A stretch of DNA of 64,000 nt from Pseudomonadota bacterium (lineage in GTDB: Bacteria > Bdellovibrionota > UBA1018 > CAIMNF01): NCBI GenBank assembly GCA_027486675.1, contig JAIXOQ010000004.1, positions 170,341 through 234,340 on the forward strand, in the 5' to 3' direction. Below are positions 1 to 9,523 of this stretch, one piece after another (position 1 is the stretch's first letter; every line of letters begins with the position of its first letter). A model generated the notes under the pieces. It saw only the letters and a list, made by a program, of their open reading frames with translations, was not told the DNA's origin and ran no database searches. The translations under genes were made by a program, and so were the position numbers.

Positions 1-2
1 AA

Positions 3-872
3 ACTGAGGACATCGCATCTCTTCTCAACGAAACAGTATCCGCCTCAGAGCAGCGGCTGGCCCGCAGCACCCGGGAACTCGATGAACGTCTTGAGATGAC
101 CCTAGATCCTCCCGATAGTTCAGAGCAGGCCTTAAAGGCATGGCTCACTCGTCCTCTTCAAATCACAAACCAGGTGGCCACTCCAAAAAAGCTCGCACTC
201 GGAGCGTGGTGGCTGCGGCCGATTTTAGAGGGCGCATTATTTGTTGCGGTCCTAGCACTAGCATTCTGGGGTGTGCCTGAAATCAAAGCACTCTACGACC
301 AAGCCATGGAGCAAAAGTTAAACAGCTACCTGCTGGAGAATGTGATCACGGAAGCACCGATACCAAAAGGCATGGAGCCAACGAGCCCATCTGCAAACAC
401 GCAGTCCGAGGAATCAAAGGTGTCGCCCGCAAAAGAAACCTCCCCAGCCCGGGTGGAAGCATCAAACACCCCGTCGCCCAATACAAAAAAACTACAGATC
501 CCTGAGCCTAAGGTTCTTGCCGGAGAAATTTGGCGTTTTTCCTGGACTGGCGCAGACCCTGATCGCACGCGCTCGATGGTCGAGGATGTACTCAAGAAAG
601 AACTGAACCGAACAACGGTTGGAAATGTAATCCCTGGCGGAATCCAATACGACATTGAGCTCGAGGTCGCTCAGGTTCTTCCTTTGAAGCGTGCTTTTGA
701 AGCGCGCATCTCCGAGGAACAATCCAAAACCAACGAGACCACAGATGCAGCCGATCGAAGCACAGGAGTTTCCACAGTTCCGCAGCTCTCTTGGTATAAA
801 CGCACCCCTCAGCGTCAAACCATCACTGAAAAAGGAAAAGTACAGGTTGTGGTTTGGATTTCGACGCTTTGA
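3..872 (+). CDS. membrane protein, 5'-truncated by window edge (anti-sigma-factor-like)
   Basis: The reading frame is open to the left edge, so the first ATG at 96 is probably internal and the gene begins before the window. The visible part has an N-terminal segment (DIASLLNETVSASEQR..) that resembles the cytosolic zinc-finger region of anti-sigma factors, but the cysteines that would settle this are not visible. One membrane segment follows (GALFVAVLALAFWGV), then a Ser/Pro/Lys-rich linker and a C-terminal domain of about 110 residues ending in VVVWISTL, likely periplasmic. The family is not recognised with certainty. An anti-sigma-like regulator is an inference from topology and the N-terminal pattern. 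Confidence 0.55.
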   Translation, partial: TEDIASLLNETVSASEQRLARSTRELDERLEMTLDPPDSSEQALKAWLTRPLQITNQVATPKKLALGAWWLRPILEGALFVAVLALAFWGVPEIKALYDQAMEQKLNSYLLENVITEAPIPKGMEPTSPSANTQSEESKVSPAKETSPARVEASNTPSPNTKKLQIPEPKVLAGEIWRFSWTGADPDRTRSMVEDVLKKELNRTTVGNVIPGGIQYDIELEVAQVLPLKRAFEARISEEQSKTNETTDAADRSTGVSTVPQLSWYKRTPQRQTITEKGKVQVVVWISTL

Positions 873-891
873 GGAAGGGACATTTTTGTAG

Positions 892-924
892 ATTTATCTG
901 ATTGATAAATGTGTAAAATTTATC
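892..924 (+). promoter_or_regulatory. ATTTATC / GATAAAT / ATTTATC repeat cluster before the TM2 gene
   Basis: ATTTATC occurs at 892-898 and 918-924, with its exact inverse GATAAAT between them at 904-910. Either outer copy can pair with the central one. The last copy ends 3 nt before the ATG at 928, where no Shine-Dalgarno sequence is seen. It could be an operator with several half-sites or an alternative hairpin over the start codon. Its role is inferred. Confidence 0.35.
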
Positions 925-927
925 CTA

Positions 928-1602
928 ATGAGTGAAAAGAGTCCGGTGGGTACAGTCATTCTTTGTGTCGTTTTAGGCTTTCTAGGGCTCCACCGTTTCT
1001 ATGTCGGTAAATGGAAGACAGGACTTCTCTTCCTGCTGACCTGCGGGTGCTTTGGCATCGGCCAAACGTACGACATGGTTACGATTCTGCTCGGCAAATT
1101 TAATGATTCAGATGGCTACAGAATTCCATCCGGGCCGGCAGTCATTGGTGCCACCGTCGTCATCTACGCGATCTTTTTTAGGATCGCGATGAGTGCTGAA
1201 AACAGGCGAACCAACGCCACTGTGAACTCTGTTTCATCCGTAATCGTTCGGAATATTGATGCATTACTGCCCCACGTGCTTGGCCCAACGCTGAAAGAAA
1301 GCGTGAAAAGGACTGTTCAAGAAATCACGCAAGAGACAAGTCAGACTTCTGCTATCTTTTTCAATCGCATTCACGTGAACGTCGGATTGCTCATGCTTCT
1401 CAATGAGAGCCTTAAAGATAATGTCCTCACCGATGAAGAGTACAAAGAATGGATGGATCTCGTCGGGCTCCGTAAAAGTTGTTCTCGCAGGAGGATTGAT
1501 GCAGCGATTCAGACTCGGAAAAGTGCTCCACCCGACCCCGCTCCTACACCGCCCGTCGTAAATACAACTAGCGAACTCGCTCCACAACCGGCCAGCCCAT
1601 GA
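928..1602 (+). CDS. TM2 domain-containing membrane protein
   Basis: Residues about 5-60 form a TM2 domain: a first hydrophobic segment with the FLGLHRFYVGKWKTG signature, a short turn, and a second segment reaching the YDMVTILLGKFND region. A further hydrophobic stretch lies near residues 72-88. The rest is a soluble region of about 130 residues ending in a Pro/Ala-rich tail. TM2 proteins are small membrane proteins of mostly unknown function. The ATG lacks a visible Shine-Dalgarno sequence and sits just after a repeat cluster. The gene converges on rplQ, and the two probably share the hairpin at 1660-1686. Confidence 0.8.
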   Translation: MSEKSPVGTVILCVVLGFLGLHRFYVGKWKTGLLFLLTCGCFGIGQTYDMVTILLGKFNDSDGYRIPSGPAVIGATVVIYAIFFRIAMSAENRRTNATVNSVSSVIVRNIDALLPHVLGPTLKESVKRTVQEITQETSQTSAIFFNRIHVNVGLLMLLNESLKDNVLTDEEYKEWMDLVGLRKSCSRRRIDAAIQTRKSAPPDPAPTPPVVNTTSELAPQPASP

Positions 1603-1649
1603 CCTCAGGCGCTCCGAGCTCGCATAAAATAGGACACAAGTGGGACACA

Positions 1650-1686
1650 AAATGAAAAAGGCCCGCTGAGAAAAACCCAGCAGGCC
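1650..1686 (-). terminator. Rho-independent terminator of the ribosomal supercluster
   Basis: On the minus strand GGCCTGCTG and CAGCGGGCC form a stem with one mismatch around a GTTTTTCT loop, followed by TTTTTCATTTT. It lies 27 bp after the rplQ stop. An A/T-rich flank (ATTTAAATTT) on the other side suggests it may also end transcription from the TM2 gene. Confidence 0.75.
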
Positions 1687-1712
1687 ATTTAAATTTCAAT
1701 CTAGAAAACAGT

Positions 1713-2321
1713 TTACTTAGACGCTGCAGGTGCCTTACGAGCTGTCTTCGTCGACTTAGCAGCTGGAGCCTTCTTAGGCTTAGCTTCTCTGGTCTTCTGC
1801 TCTGAGCCCGGAGCTCCTTTTGCCTTCTTGCCACGGAATAAACCACGCATTTTTGCGAAAGGATCGGACGCTTCAGGCGCTTTCGATTCCGCCGTCGCAC
1901 CAGCTGTTTCCACAGTTGATTCTTCACCTTCTGTGGTTTTCGCCTTACGACGATCGATCGGAGGATGATCTACGAGCTCGAGCATGGCCATCTGAGCACC
2001 ATCACCAAAGCGACGCTCGGAAACTTTCACGATGCGAGTGTAACCACCCTCACGCTTTGCGTAACGCTCGGTCAGAACATCAAAAAGCTTAGCAACGACT
2101 TCTTTATCGCGAGTCCGATCAAAAGCCAAACGACGTGCGTGTGGTTTTCCCTTTTTTGCCAGAGTAATCAAAGCCTCTGCAACCCTACGGGCTTCTTTTG
2201 CCTTCTCTACGGTCGTAATGATTTGCTCCTCACGAAGCAAAGCATTTGAAATGCTCTTCAACATCGCTACGCGATGGGATGTATTCCGACCAAACTTTCT
2301 ACCATCAACAGCATGACGCAT
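1713..2321 (-). CDS. rplQ: 50S ribosomal protein bL17 with long C-terminal tail
   Basis: Residues 1-118 are a standard bL17 (MRHAVDGRKFGRNTSHR start, then the LLREEQIITTVEKAKEARR region). bL17 lies near the exit-tunnel side of the large subunit. The protein is 202 residues long, against about 120-130 usually. The extra part, from about residue 122, is rich in Ala, Lys, Glu and Pro and ends in a basic Lys/Ala/Pro stretch. It is the last gene of the alpha operon, 14 bp after rpoA, and is followed by a terminator. The tail is probably disordered and RNA-binding, which is inference. Confidence 0.97.
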   Translation of the reverse strand: MRHAVDGRKFGRNTSHRVAMLKSISNALLREEQIITTVEKAKEARRVAEALITLAKKGKPHARRLAFDRTRDKEVVAKLFDVLTERYAKREGGYTRIVKVSERRFGDGAQMAMLELVDHPPIDRRKAKTTEGEESTVETAGATAESKAPEASDPFAKMRGLFRGKKAKGAPGSEQKTREAKPKKAPAAKSTKTARKAPAASK

Positions 2322-2335
2322 GACTGTACTTCCTC

Positions 2336-3418
2336 TTAATCTTCGAGATCGTCTTCGTCGGCTTCGTCCATGCCAGCATCGAGCACGAGTTCACCACGCG
2401 TTGCTTCATCTAGATCCGACTCTACAGGCTTCATTCCATGAACTGGAGCGACGAACCCATCGAGGCGCATCCCAAGACCAAGACCCATCTCAGTGAGGAT
2501 CTCTTTAATCTCGTTCAACGATTTACGACCGAAATTTTTTGTTTTCAGCATCTCTGGCTCAGTTTTTTGGACTAGCTCATAGATGTATTTGATATTTGCG
2601 TTCTGCAAACAATTTGCGGAACGAACCGAAAGTTCTAACTCTTCAACAGAACGCAATAGGTTCTGATTCAAGCTTGGGGAGCGATCTTCCGTTGGGGCAA
2701 TGACCACTTCTGGCTCTTCATCAAAGTTCAAGAAGACTGAGAGTTGGTCTTTCAGGATTTTGGACCCCAAAGCGACTGCATCGTCAGGCTTCACGGAGCC
2801 ATCGGTCCAAACTTCGAGTGTCAACTTGTCAAAGTCTGTTCGCTGTCCAACGCGGCTCTGAGTGACTACATAGTTCACTTTGCGCACGGGTGAGAAAAAG
2901 CTATCGACTGGGATCCAACCAATTGGCAAATCCGCAGATTTATTGCTTTCAGCCTGTTTGTAACCGCGGCCCATATCGACATTGAGTTCGATTTTTAGGC
3001 GGCCTTTGGTTTCCAAAGTGGCAATCTTGAGATCACCATTCATCACTTGAATGTGCTCTGGGCAGATGATGTCTTTTGCGTACACATCCCCTGGACCTTG
3101 GAAGTCGATAACGACCTGTGCCTTCGGGCTATGCATCCGGAAACGAACTTCTTTCAGATTCAAGATGATTTCGACGATGTCTTCACGTACGCCTTCGAGC
3201 GTTGTGAATTCGTGCACAGCACTCTCGAACTTTACGGAAGTAATCGCTGCACCTTGAAGCGATGAAAGAAGAACGCGTCGAAGAGAATTTCCGAGCGTCA
3301 ACCCAAACCCACGCTCCAGAGGACGCGCTACAAACTTTCCATAACCTGTGGAAAGAGAGTCTTTTTCAACATCCAGAGCCTTTGGCCTGATCAAATCGCG
3401 CCAGTTACGTTCCAACAT
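2336..3418 (-). CDS. rpoA: DNA-directed RNA polymerase subunit alpha
   Basis: This is the RNA polymerase alpha subunit. The N-terminal domain (about 1-235) dimerises and nucleates core assembly; its [20 protein letters not shown] motif is intact. The C-terminal domain (about 256-319) carries VRSANCL with the UP-element-contacting Arg at about 266, and [10 protein letters not shown]. At 360 residues it is about 30 longer than usual because of a very acidic C-terminal tail ([10 protein letters not shown]). It sits between rpsD and rplQ, as in most bacterial alpha operons. Confidence 0.98.
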   Translation of the reverse strand: MLERNWRDLIRPKALDVEKDSLSTGYGKFVARPLERGFGLTLGNSLRRVLLSSLQGAAITSVKFESAVHEFTTLEGVREDIVEIILNLKEVRFRMHSPKAQVVIDFQGPGDVYAKDIICPEHIQVMNGDLKIATLETKGRLKIELNVDMGRGYKQAESNKSADLPIGWIPVDSFFSPVRKVNYVVTQSRVGQRTDFDKLTLEVWTDGSVKPDDAVALGSKILKDQLSVFLNFDEEPEVVIAPTEDRSPSLNQNLLRSVEELELSVRSANCLQNANIKYIYELVQKTEPEMLKTKNFGRKSLNEIKEILTEMGLGLGMRLDGFVAPVHGMKPVESDLDEATRGELVLDAGMDEADEDDLED

Positions 3419-3447
3419 GAAGTATCCCCTTATATCTTTCTTCTAAG

Positions 3448-4074
3448 TTATTTTGAGTAAAGTTCGACGATAAGACGCTCTTCAATAGGAGCGGTCACAT
3501 CATCACGCGCAGGAAGGTCGCGCATCTTAATTCTGAAATCACCAGTGCTCACTTCTAACCACTGTGGGGTTTCGCGGCGCTTGCTTGATTCCATCGCTGC
3601 AAGAATCTGCACTGCTCCACGGCTTTTCTCGATAACCACAACTTCTTGGCCTTTTTGAACCAAGAACGAAGGAATATCTACGCGCTTTCCGTCCACCATG
3701 AAATGACCATGACGAACCAACTGACGCGCTTCAGAACGACTATTGGCAAAGCCAGCACGGTACACGACGTTGTCCATGCGACGCTCAAGGAGAGACAAAA
3801 AATTTTCCCCCGTCACGCCTTTCATACGCTCTGCTTTTCCGAATAGGTTACGGAATTGAGCTTCAAGCATGCCGTACATGCGACGAACTTTTTGCTTTTC
3901 TCTGAGTTGTAGTCCGTACTCAGAAAACTTGATTCGGCCTTGACCATGCTGTCCTGGCGGATATGCACGGCGCTCGAATGCACACTTTTCAGTGAAGCAT
4001 CGATCACCTTTTAAAAATAGTTTCTGATTTTCACGACGACAAAAACGACAAACTGCACCTACGTAGCGAGCCAT
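3448..4074 (-). CDS. rpsD: 30S ribosomal protein uS4 (zinc-binding form)
   Basis: uS4 is a primary 16S rRNA binder that starts assembly of the 30S body, and in many bacteria it represses the alpha operon. The 208-residue length is normal. The N-terminus keeps four cysteines, C9, C12, C26 and C31 (CxxC then CxxxxC), the zinc-ribbon pattern of C+ S4 proteins. The S4 RNA-binding domain follows ([21 protein letters not shown] and [10 protein letters not shown]). It lies 3 bp downstream of rpsK. Confidence 0.97.
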   Translation of the reverse strand: MARYVGAVCRFCRRENQKLFLKGDRCFTEKCAFERRAYPPGQHGQGRIKFSEYGLQLREKQKVRRMYGMLEAQFRNLFGKAERMKGVTGENFLSLLERRMDNVVYRAGFANSRSEARQLVRHGHFMVDGKRVDIPSFLVQKGQEVVVIEKSRGAVQILAAMESSKRRETPQWLEVSTGDFRIKMRDLPARDDVTAPIEERLIVELYSK

Positions 4075-4077
4075 GAA

Positions 4078-4530
4078 TTAGACCCTCCTCTTCTTGGGTG
4101 GGCGACAACCGTTATGAGGAATTGGAGTCGTATCCTCAATGTAGGTCACGCGAATCCCTGCCATTGCAATTGCTCTCAAACCAGATTCACGTCCTGAACC
4201 AGGTCCGCTCACGTAAACACTCACAGAGCGAAGACCGGCATCGTATGCTTTACGAGCAGCGTCTTCCGCCGCAACCTGAGCTGCAAACGGGGTGTTCTTA
4301 CGTGAACCTCGGAATCCTTTTGCGCCTGCACTCGACCAGGAAATTGCATTCCCCATCGAATCGGTCAAAGTGATCACGGTATTGTTGAATGTAGAAAGAA
4401 TGTAGGCACGGCCAGTCGAAACTGCCCTTTTCCCCGAGGAAGGCGCCTTCAGTGTCTTCTTCTCCATCTTTTCTGCTGGTTTATCAGCGGACTGTGGAGC
4501 TGCTTCAGTGACTTGCTTATTTTCGCTCAT
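4078..4530 (-). CDS. rpsK: 30S ribosomal protein uS11
   Basis: uS11 forms part of the platform near the 16S rRNA 3' end. The core starts near residue 40 ([18 protein letters not shown]) and ends with the conserved [18 protein letters not shown]. At 150 residues it is about 20 longer than usual because of an N-terminal extension rich in Glu, Ala, Lys and Pro. It lies between rpsM and rpsD. Confidence 0.97.
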   Translation of the reverse strand: MSENKQVTEAAPQSADKPAEKMEKKTLKAPSSGKRAVSTGRAYILSTFNNTVITLTDSMGNAISWSSAGAKGFRGSRKNTPFAAQVAAEDAARKAYDAGLRSVSVYVSGPGSGRESGLRAIAMAGIRVTYIEDTTPIPHNGCRPPKKRRV

Positions 4531-4540
4531 TTATATCCTA

Positions 4541-4924
4541 CTACTTCAGCGTCTTAATAGACTTCTTGCCTGCAATCGCCACAGCAGGACCCTTACGAGT
4601 GCGCGCATTTGAGTGCGTACGCTGACCTCGGACTGGGAGTCCTTTTCTATGCCGAACGCCCCGATAACAACCGAGGTCGACCAGGCGTTTAATGTTAATG
4701 CTCACCTCACGGCGAAGATCGCCTTCAATACGAAGGTTCTTATCAAGGAACTCCCGAATGAATCCAACCTCGGCTTCCGTTAGCGCTTCGATCTTTTTAT
4801 TTTGATCGATGCCTCCGGCCTTCAAGATTTTTTGTGAAGTCGATTTCCCAACACCAAAGATGTAGGTCAATCCTATTTCTGCCCTTTTATTCTTAGGCAA
4901 GTCGATCCCTGCAATACGAGCCAC
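4541..4924 (-). CDS. rpsM: 30S ribosomal protein uS13
   Basis: uS13 sits in the 30S head and contacts the P-site tRNA and the large subunit. The family start [14 protein letters not shown], the [14 protein letters not shown] helix-two-turn-helix region and the C-terminal [14 protein letters not shown] tail are all present. The 127-residue length is normal. It follows rpmJ in the usual order. Confidence 0.97.
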   Translation of the reverse strand: MARIAGIDLPKNKRAEIGLTYIFGVGKSTSQKILKAGGIDQNKKIEALTEAEVGFIREFLDKNLRIEGDLRREVSINIKRLVDLGCYRGVRHRKGLPVRGQRTHSNARTRKGPAVAIAGKKSIKTLK

Positions 4925-4998
4925 AGGAAAATTTCCTTTCTGAAATTTTGCGGAAAACTCCGGTTTACTGACTCAAGACTCTCTTGTCAAGAATCCGA

Positions 4999-5112
4999 TC
5001 AGCCCTGACGTTGTTTATGACGAGGATTATCGCAAATCACCCGGACTACGCCCTGGCGACGCACTACTTTACACTTGGTACAAATTTTCTTAACAGACGC
5101 ACGCACTTTCAT
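4999..5112 (-). CDS. rpmJ: 50S ribosomal protein bL36 (zinc-binding form)
   Basis: A 37-codon gene: [20 protein letters not shown] at the start, ending in PRHKQRQG. C11, C14, C27 and H32 form the zinc ribbon of C+ bL36. A strong ribosome-binding site (AAGGAG, 8 nt spacing) precedes the ATG. It lies between adk and rpsM; infA, often its neighbour, is not found in the 295 bp upstream. bL36 is a small 23S rRNA-binding protein of the large subunit. Confidence 0.95.
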   Translation of the reverse strand: MKVRASVKKICTKCKVVRRQGVVRVICDNPRHKQRQG

Positions 5113-5289
5113 TTAACTACTCCTTCAATTGAAACTCTCTCACCCAACTCACCTTTTCATCGACTGAAGCGCTAACCCCAGCCGATACACACAATAAAGG
5201 CTTTTCACCACGAACCTTTTCTTCCCGTTCTAATCACCGGGGAAAATGCTCGAAGTGGAGCGTGCTGACTCTACTGTGGGTAACAAAAT

Positions 5290-5319
5290 TTGTTATCACG
5301 CATGTGCACTCGCTATCAA
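5290..5319 (-). promoter_or_regulatory. candidate promoter for rpmJ-rpsM-rpsK-rpsD-rpoA-rplQ
   Basis: In the 295-bp gap between adk and rpmJ the minus strand has TTGATA and TAACAA separated by 18 bp, with TG one base before the -10 (extended -10). The gap has no other gene and its size suggests an independent promoter for the alpha operon. Assigned by consensus matching only. Confidence 0.35.
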
Positions 5320-5407
5320 TGTATTTCTCAAGAATGCCCAGAGTGATACTTAATGCATTGAGTGCGAACTGGGATCCGCCCACCCAGCTGGTAGCCCTCA
5401 ACACCCT

Positions 5408-6046
5408 CTAAATACGGCTTAAAATAGCCTGTGTCACCAACCCCGGATCCTGATCCCCATCGACGGTAATGAAGCCTGGGCGCGACTGGTAGAACTTAAG
5501 AAGCGGCGCCGTCTGCTCCTGATACACGCTCATTCTTTTTCGAATCACAACTGGCTGGTCATCAGAGCGCTGAGCGAACTCACACACCCCCGAGACCTTG
5601 CAATCCACTGACGCAGCCGCGGCAGCCTTTGACCCTAAAATCCGGCCACACTTCGTGCAGGTTCGGCGATCGGAAAGGCGCGCCACGAGGACATCTTCTG
5701 GAATCTGAAAGTTAACAATAACGTCGAGCTTCAGTCCCATGCCCTGAAGAACGCGATCTAGCGCCTCTGCTTGATTCAGTGTTCTTGGAAAGCCGTCTAA
5801 AATAAAACCGTTCGCAGAGTCCGCCTGACTCACTCTCTCTTTGATGAGATCAATAACGACTTGATCGGGAACGTACTCCCCACGATCCATAAACCCCTTA
5901 GCCTGGAGCCCAACCGGGGTTTGCTCAGAAAGCGCTTTTCTAAACATATCTCCGGTCGAGAGATGAGGCACCCCAAGCTTACTTTCTAAAAGCTTAGATT
6001 GTGTACCCTTCCCCGAACCAGGGGGCCCGAGAAAAAGAAGAATCAT
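5408..6046 (-). CDS. adk: adenylate kinase
   Basis: Catalyses AMP + ATP to 2 ADP in the cytosol. The P-loop GPPGSGKGT spans residues 7-15 with K13. FILDGFPRT and the LID arginines follow. The LID carries four cysteines (C130, C133, C149, C155), consistent with a zinc-stabilised lid, although the second pair has five residues between the cysteines rather than the usual two. The 212-residue length is normal. Its start overlaps the secY stop by 4 bp. This is the usual secY-adk arrangement, but map and infA do not follow. Confidence 0.97.
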   Translation of the reverse strand: MILLFLGPPGSGKGTQSKLLESKLGVPHLSTGDMFRKALSEQTPVGLQAKGFMDRGEYVPDQVVIDLIKERVSQADSANGFILDGFPRTLNQAEALDRVLQGMGLKLDVIVNFQIPEDVLVARLSDRRTCTKCGRILGSKAAAAASVDCKVSGVCEFAQRSDDQPVVIRKRMSVYQEQTAPLLKFYQSRPGFITVDGDQDPGLVTQAILSRI

Positions 6047-7347
6047 GTATACACCGCGCGGCCCTTAACCCTCGCGTGCTTCATGAAGCCTTCATAGTTT
6101 TTTGAAAGCAGAAAGGTCTCTACCTGCGCAACAGTATCAAGCGCTACGCCGACCAGAATCAGTACTGAAGTACCACCAAAATAGAATGGAACTTTAAGAG
6201 CTTGATTGAGAAACGTAGGCAGGACGCATATTGCGGCAATATACACTGCACCCCCCAGAGTTAATCGGGTCACGACATAATCGATGTAGCTGACGGTTGC
6301 TGGGCCGGGCCGAATGCCTGGAATAAAGTTACCAGCCTTCTTCAAGTTCTCTGAGATGTCTTCAGTCTTGAACGCAACGGCGGTATAGAAATACGCAAAG
6401 AAAATAATCAAACCGACAAAAAGCACTTCATACAGCCAGCTTCCAGGAGCAAGCCAGGAGGTGATAACGGAGAGCGCTCCAGCGGTAACAAAAGTCCCGA
6501 TCGTTGCAGGAAACATTAAAAGAGAGGAAGCAAAGATGGGAGGAATCACGCCCGCAATGTTCACTTTCACTGGCAAGTTAGACCCCTGCCCACCATAAAT
6601 CTTTCGTCCTACGATTCGACGAGTGGTTTGAATCGGAATACGACGCGCAGCACGCTCGACAAATATGATCGCGAAGAAGGTAGCCAGTACAAGGGCCACA
6701 AATACCGCGAGACGAATAATCGAAAGCTCGCCCGTACGAATCAAAGAAAATGCCTGGGCGATCCCAGATGGAATATCAGCAGCAATCCCGGCAAAGATGA
6801 TGAGCGAAGTTCCGTTCCCGATCCCACGCTCTGAGATTTGCTCTCCGAGCCACATCAGGAACATCGTCCCACCCGTCATCGTGAAGGTTGCAAGCAACCG
6901 AAAGCCGAACCCTGGATCAAGAACGACCTGAGGCTGATTGTATTGCTCCATCGTCGCGCTGATGGCCATCCCCTGCACAAAACATAGGAGGACAGTAGCG
7001 TAACGCGTGTACTGAGTGATTTTTTTCCGACCCTGCTCACCCTCTTTTTGGAGTTCTCCCAAACGAGGAACCATCACGGTTAGAAGCTGAAAAATAATAG
7101 AGGCACTGATGTAAGGCATCACCCCTAATGCAAAAATACTAAAGCGCCGCAAGGCTCCACCACTAAAGAGATTGAACCACCCAAAAATAGTGGAACCCAT
7201 CTTTTCAAAGGCTTGGTCCAATGCAACTGCATCAATCCCAGGGGCCGGAATATGAATTCCGAACCGATATATTGCTAGCACGACCAATGTGAAGATAATT
7301 CTCTTACGTAGCTCTGGTATTTTAACCAGTCCTGCGGTGCCAGACAC
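6043..7347 (-). CDS. secY: preprotein translocase subunit SecY
   Basis: The central channel of the Sec translocase in the inner membrane. The 434 residues include about ten hydrophobic segments. Family signatures are present: the plug-region segment FNLFSGGALRRFSIFALGVMPYISASI, GIGNGTSLIIF, and the cytosolic loop with RRIPIQ and GGQGSNLPVKVN before transmembrane segment 7. It lies 21 bp downstream of rplO and overlaps adk by 4 bp, tying secretion and adenylate kinase to the spc operon. Confidence 0.98.
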   Translation of the reverse strand: MSGTAGLVKIPELRKRIIFTLVVLAIYRFGIHIPAPGIDAVALDQAFEKMGSTIFGWFNLFSGGALRRFSIFALGVMPYISASIIFQLLTVMVPRLGELQKEGEQGRKKITQYTRYATVLLCFVQGMAISATMEQYNQPQVVLDPGFGFRLLATFTMTGGTMFLMWLGEQISERGIGNGTSLIIFAGIAADIPSGIAQAFSLIRTGELSIIRLAVFVALVLATFFAIIFVERAARRIPIQTTRRIVGRKIYGGQGSNLPVKVNIAGVIPPIFASSLLMFPATIGTFVTAGALSVITSWLAPGSWLYEVLFVGLIIFFAYFYTAVAFKTEDISENLKKAGNFIPGIRPGPATVSYIDYVVTRLTLGGAVYIAAICVLPTFLNQALKVPFYFGGTSVLILVGVALDTVAQVETFLLSKNYEGFMKHARVKGRAVYT

Positions 7348-7368
7348 GGTGCGTCTCCTTCAGAGGTG

Positions 7369-7827
7369 TTAGCCGACTTTTACGATCTCTACGGACCCTC
7401 CAGCAGCCTGAATTTTCTTCACTGCTGATTCAGAGACGCGATGAGCTTTGACTTTGATGCTACGGGTGATTTCACCGTTGGCAAGCACGACTAAGCGGTC
7501 GGTGCGACGTTTTGCTAGACCAAGCTCCTGAAGTGACTCTAGGGTGACTTCAGAGACATCCGTTGGCAGGAATGCAGTCAAGTCAGCAAGATTCACAACA
7601 GCATGATCTTTTGCATGAATATTGGTAAATCCACGCTTTGCAAGACGACGGTAGAGTGGAGTTTGACCACCTTCAAAGCCTGGGCGAGATGTCCCACCCG
7701 AGCGTTGGAGCTGACCTTTGTCCCCTTTACCGGCCGTTGGTCCGTGACCGCTACCGGAACCGCGCCCTAAGCGTTTGCGATTTTTTGTAGATCCACGCTG
7801 TGGCTTCAAATTATTTAACTTCAACAT
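7369..7827 (-). CDS. rplO: 50S ribosomal protein uL15
   Basis: uL15 binds 23S rRNA late in large-subunit assembly. The Gly-rich basic N-terminus (LKPQRGSTKNRKRLGRGSGS) and the FEGGQTPLYRRLAKRGF motif are typical, as is the C-terminal beta region. The 152-residue length is normal. It lies between rpmD and secY. Confidence 0.97.
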   Translation of the reverse strand: MLKLNNLKPQRGSTKNRKRLGRGSGSGHGPTAGKGDKGQLQRSGGTSRPGFEGGQTPLYRRLAKRGFTNIHAKDHAVVNLADLTAFLPTDVSEVTLESLQELGLAKRRTDRLVVLANGEITRSIKVKAHRVSESAVKKIQAAGGSVEIVKVG

Positions 7828-7841
7828 AATGATGATTCCTC

Positions 7842-8048
7842 TCAGGTCTCAGATACGACTTCGACCAGGTGAAGAACTTTCTTCACCATACCGCGTACTG
7901 CGGGAGTATTTTCAAGAGCCACTTCTTGGTGACGTCTCTTTAAACCAAGCCCTTGTAGGCAGGCTCTTTGATTTGGATTACATGCGATCAAACCCTTTTT
8001 TAATCGGAGTTGAATCGTGCTTTTTGCAGCTGCTTCTTTCTTTGCCAT
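7842..8048 (-). CDS. rpmD: 50S ribosomal protein uL30
   Basis: A 68-residue uL30. After a short Lys/Ala N-terminus come [27 protein letters not shown] and the [12 protein letters not shown] helix typical of the family. Its position between rpsE and rplO supports the call. It lacks the usual VTLVRS-type first strand sequence and is somewhat divergent. Confidence 0.93.
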   Translation of the reverse strand: MAKKEAAAKSTIQLRLKKGLIACNPNQRACLQGLGLKRRHQEVALENTPAVRGMVKKVLHLVEVVSET

Positions 8049-8056
8049 AAATCACC

Positions 8057-8569
8057 TTAGCCCTGGAGCTCTTGTACAGTCTTGCCCCGTGCACGAGCAA
8101 TTTCGCTCAAGCTACGCAGCCCTCTAAGTCCATCAAATGTTGCACGGACTACGTTGTGTGGATTATCACGACGAAGCGACTTTGTTAGAATGTTTTTCAC
8201 ACCAGCGGCCTCAAGAATCGCGCGAACGGCGTGAGAAGCGATAACTCCTGATCCCTCTGGCGCAGGCTTCATCAAAACTGCGCTAGCTCCGAATTTTCCG
8301 GTCACTTCATGAGGAATTGTAGTTCCACTCAAAGGCACAGTTACCAGCGCCTTGCGAGCACGCTTGCCGGCTTTTTTGATCGCCTCAGGGACTTCGTTTG
8401 CCTTCCCTAAGCCAACACCGACCTGGCCCTTTTTGTTACCGACTACGACGATTGCTGCGAAACTAAAGCGGCGTCCGCCTTTCACAACCTTCGCGCAGCG
8501 ATTGATGTGAATCACTTTATCTTCAAACTCAGAATCTTCGTTATGTCTGTCGTTGTGTCCAGCTGCCAT
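8057..8569 (-). CDS. rpsE: 30S ribosomal protein uS5
   Basis: uS5 lies by the mRNA entry side and affects decoding fidelity. The double-stranded-RNA-binding fold is seen in [20 protein letters not shown] and [13 protein letters not shown], followed by the C-terminal domain with [12 protein letters not shown] and [12 protein letters not shown]. The 170-residue length is normal, and it lies in standard spc order between rplR and rpmD. Confidence 0.97.
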   Translation of the reverse strand: MAAGHNDRHNEDSEFEDKVIHINRCAKVVKGGRRFSFAAIVVVGNKKGQVGVGLGKANEVPEAIKKAGKRARKALVTVPLSGTTIPHEVTGKFGASAVLMKPAPEGSGVIASHAVRAILEAAGVKNILTKSLRRDNPHNVVRATFDGLRGLRSLSEIARARGKTVQELQG

Positions 8570-8596
8570 TGAGAAACTCCTCTACTAACCTATTAG

Positions 8597-8974
8597 TTAA
8601 AACTGAAGCCCAGCTTCTCGAGCGGAATCCGCTAGAGCTTTCACTTTTCCGTGATAAACATATCCGCCGCGATCAAAAACAATAGACTTGACCCCTTTGG
8701 ACTGTGCGCGTTTCGCAATCAAGCTACCCACCAACTTTGCACCTTCGATGCTGGCACCTGCTTTTCCACGCAGTTCCTTCTCTTGGGTCGAAGCCGCAGC
8801 AATGGTCGTCGACTTCACATCGTCAATGAGCTGCACATAAATGTGAGCATTCGAGCGAAACACAGCTAAGCGAGGACGCTCAGTCGTTCCTGACAGGCGT
8901 GACCGAATCTTGCTTTTGTGTTTAATCCGAACTATAACTTTTGGATTCGTCTTTTTACGTCTTTGAGTACTCAT
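8597..8974 (-). CDS. rplR: 50S ribosomal protein uL18
   Basis: uL18 brings 5S rRNA to the large subunit. The family pattern is clear: [43 protein letters not shown] and the terminal GLQF. The 125-residue length is typical. It is followed by rpsE after a 27-bp gap. Confidence 0.97.
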   Translation of the reverse strand: MSTQRRKKTNPKVIVRIKHKSKIRSRLSGTTERPRLAVFRSNAHIYVQLIDDVKSTTIAAASTQEKELRGKAGASIEGAKLVGSLIAKRAQSKGVKSIVFDRGGYVYHGKVKALADSAREAGLQF

Positions 8975-8977
8975 AAC

Positions 8978-9520
8978 CTATTTACTCCCGGCAGCAGCTT
9001 TACCCGCTTTGCGAACAATATGTTCGTTGGTGTAGCGAATGCCCTTGCCTTGATACGGCTCTGGTGGTCTTACGCCACGAATTTTATCGGCAACCATACC
9101 TAGCTGACCTTTGTCTGCACCCGTTAGAACAACGTGGGTGTTGCCATCGACACGAGCTGTTACCCCTTCAGGGATATCGAAGTCCACTGGATGCGAATAG
9201 CCCACGGTCAGTGCTAGCACCTTCCCTTTAGCAGCTGCTCTGTATCCGACACCTACGATATCAAGCTCACGAGTGAAGCCTTCACTCACTCCTGTGACCA
9301 TATTCTGGATCTGGGAACGAATCGTCCCCTGAATCGCTGATGATTGGTCTTCAGATGCAAGCTCTACCTGCACTGAAGTCGGCTCAATTTTGAGAACGAT
9401 TCCGCTTGGAATTTTGAAGCTCAACTTCCCTTTAGGTCCCTCAACGCGGACTAAGCCTTCATTGAGGTTCACTTTCACTCCGCTAGTAACCTTGATTGGA
9501 TTTTTTCCTACGCGAGACAT
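8978..9520 (-). CDS. rplF: 50S ribosomal protein uL6
   Basis: uL6 sits at the base of the L7/L12 stalk near the GTPase centre. The two repeated alpha/beta domains are visible, with MSRVGKNPI at the start and the KIRGVRPPEPYQGKGIRY signature near the C-terminus. The 180-residue length is normal. It lies 3 bp from both rpsH and rplR. Confidence 0.97.
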   Translation of the reverse strand: MSRVGKNPIKVTSGVKVNLNEGLVRVEGPKGKLSFKIPSGIVLKIEPTSVQVELASEDQSSAIQGTIRSQIQNMVTGVSEGFTRELDIVGVGYRAAAKGKVLALTVGYSHPVDFDIPEGVTARVDGNTHVVLTGADKGQLGMVADKIRGVRPPEPYQGKGIRYTNEHIVRKAGKAAAGSK

Positions 9521-9523
9521 AAA

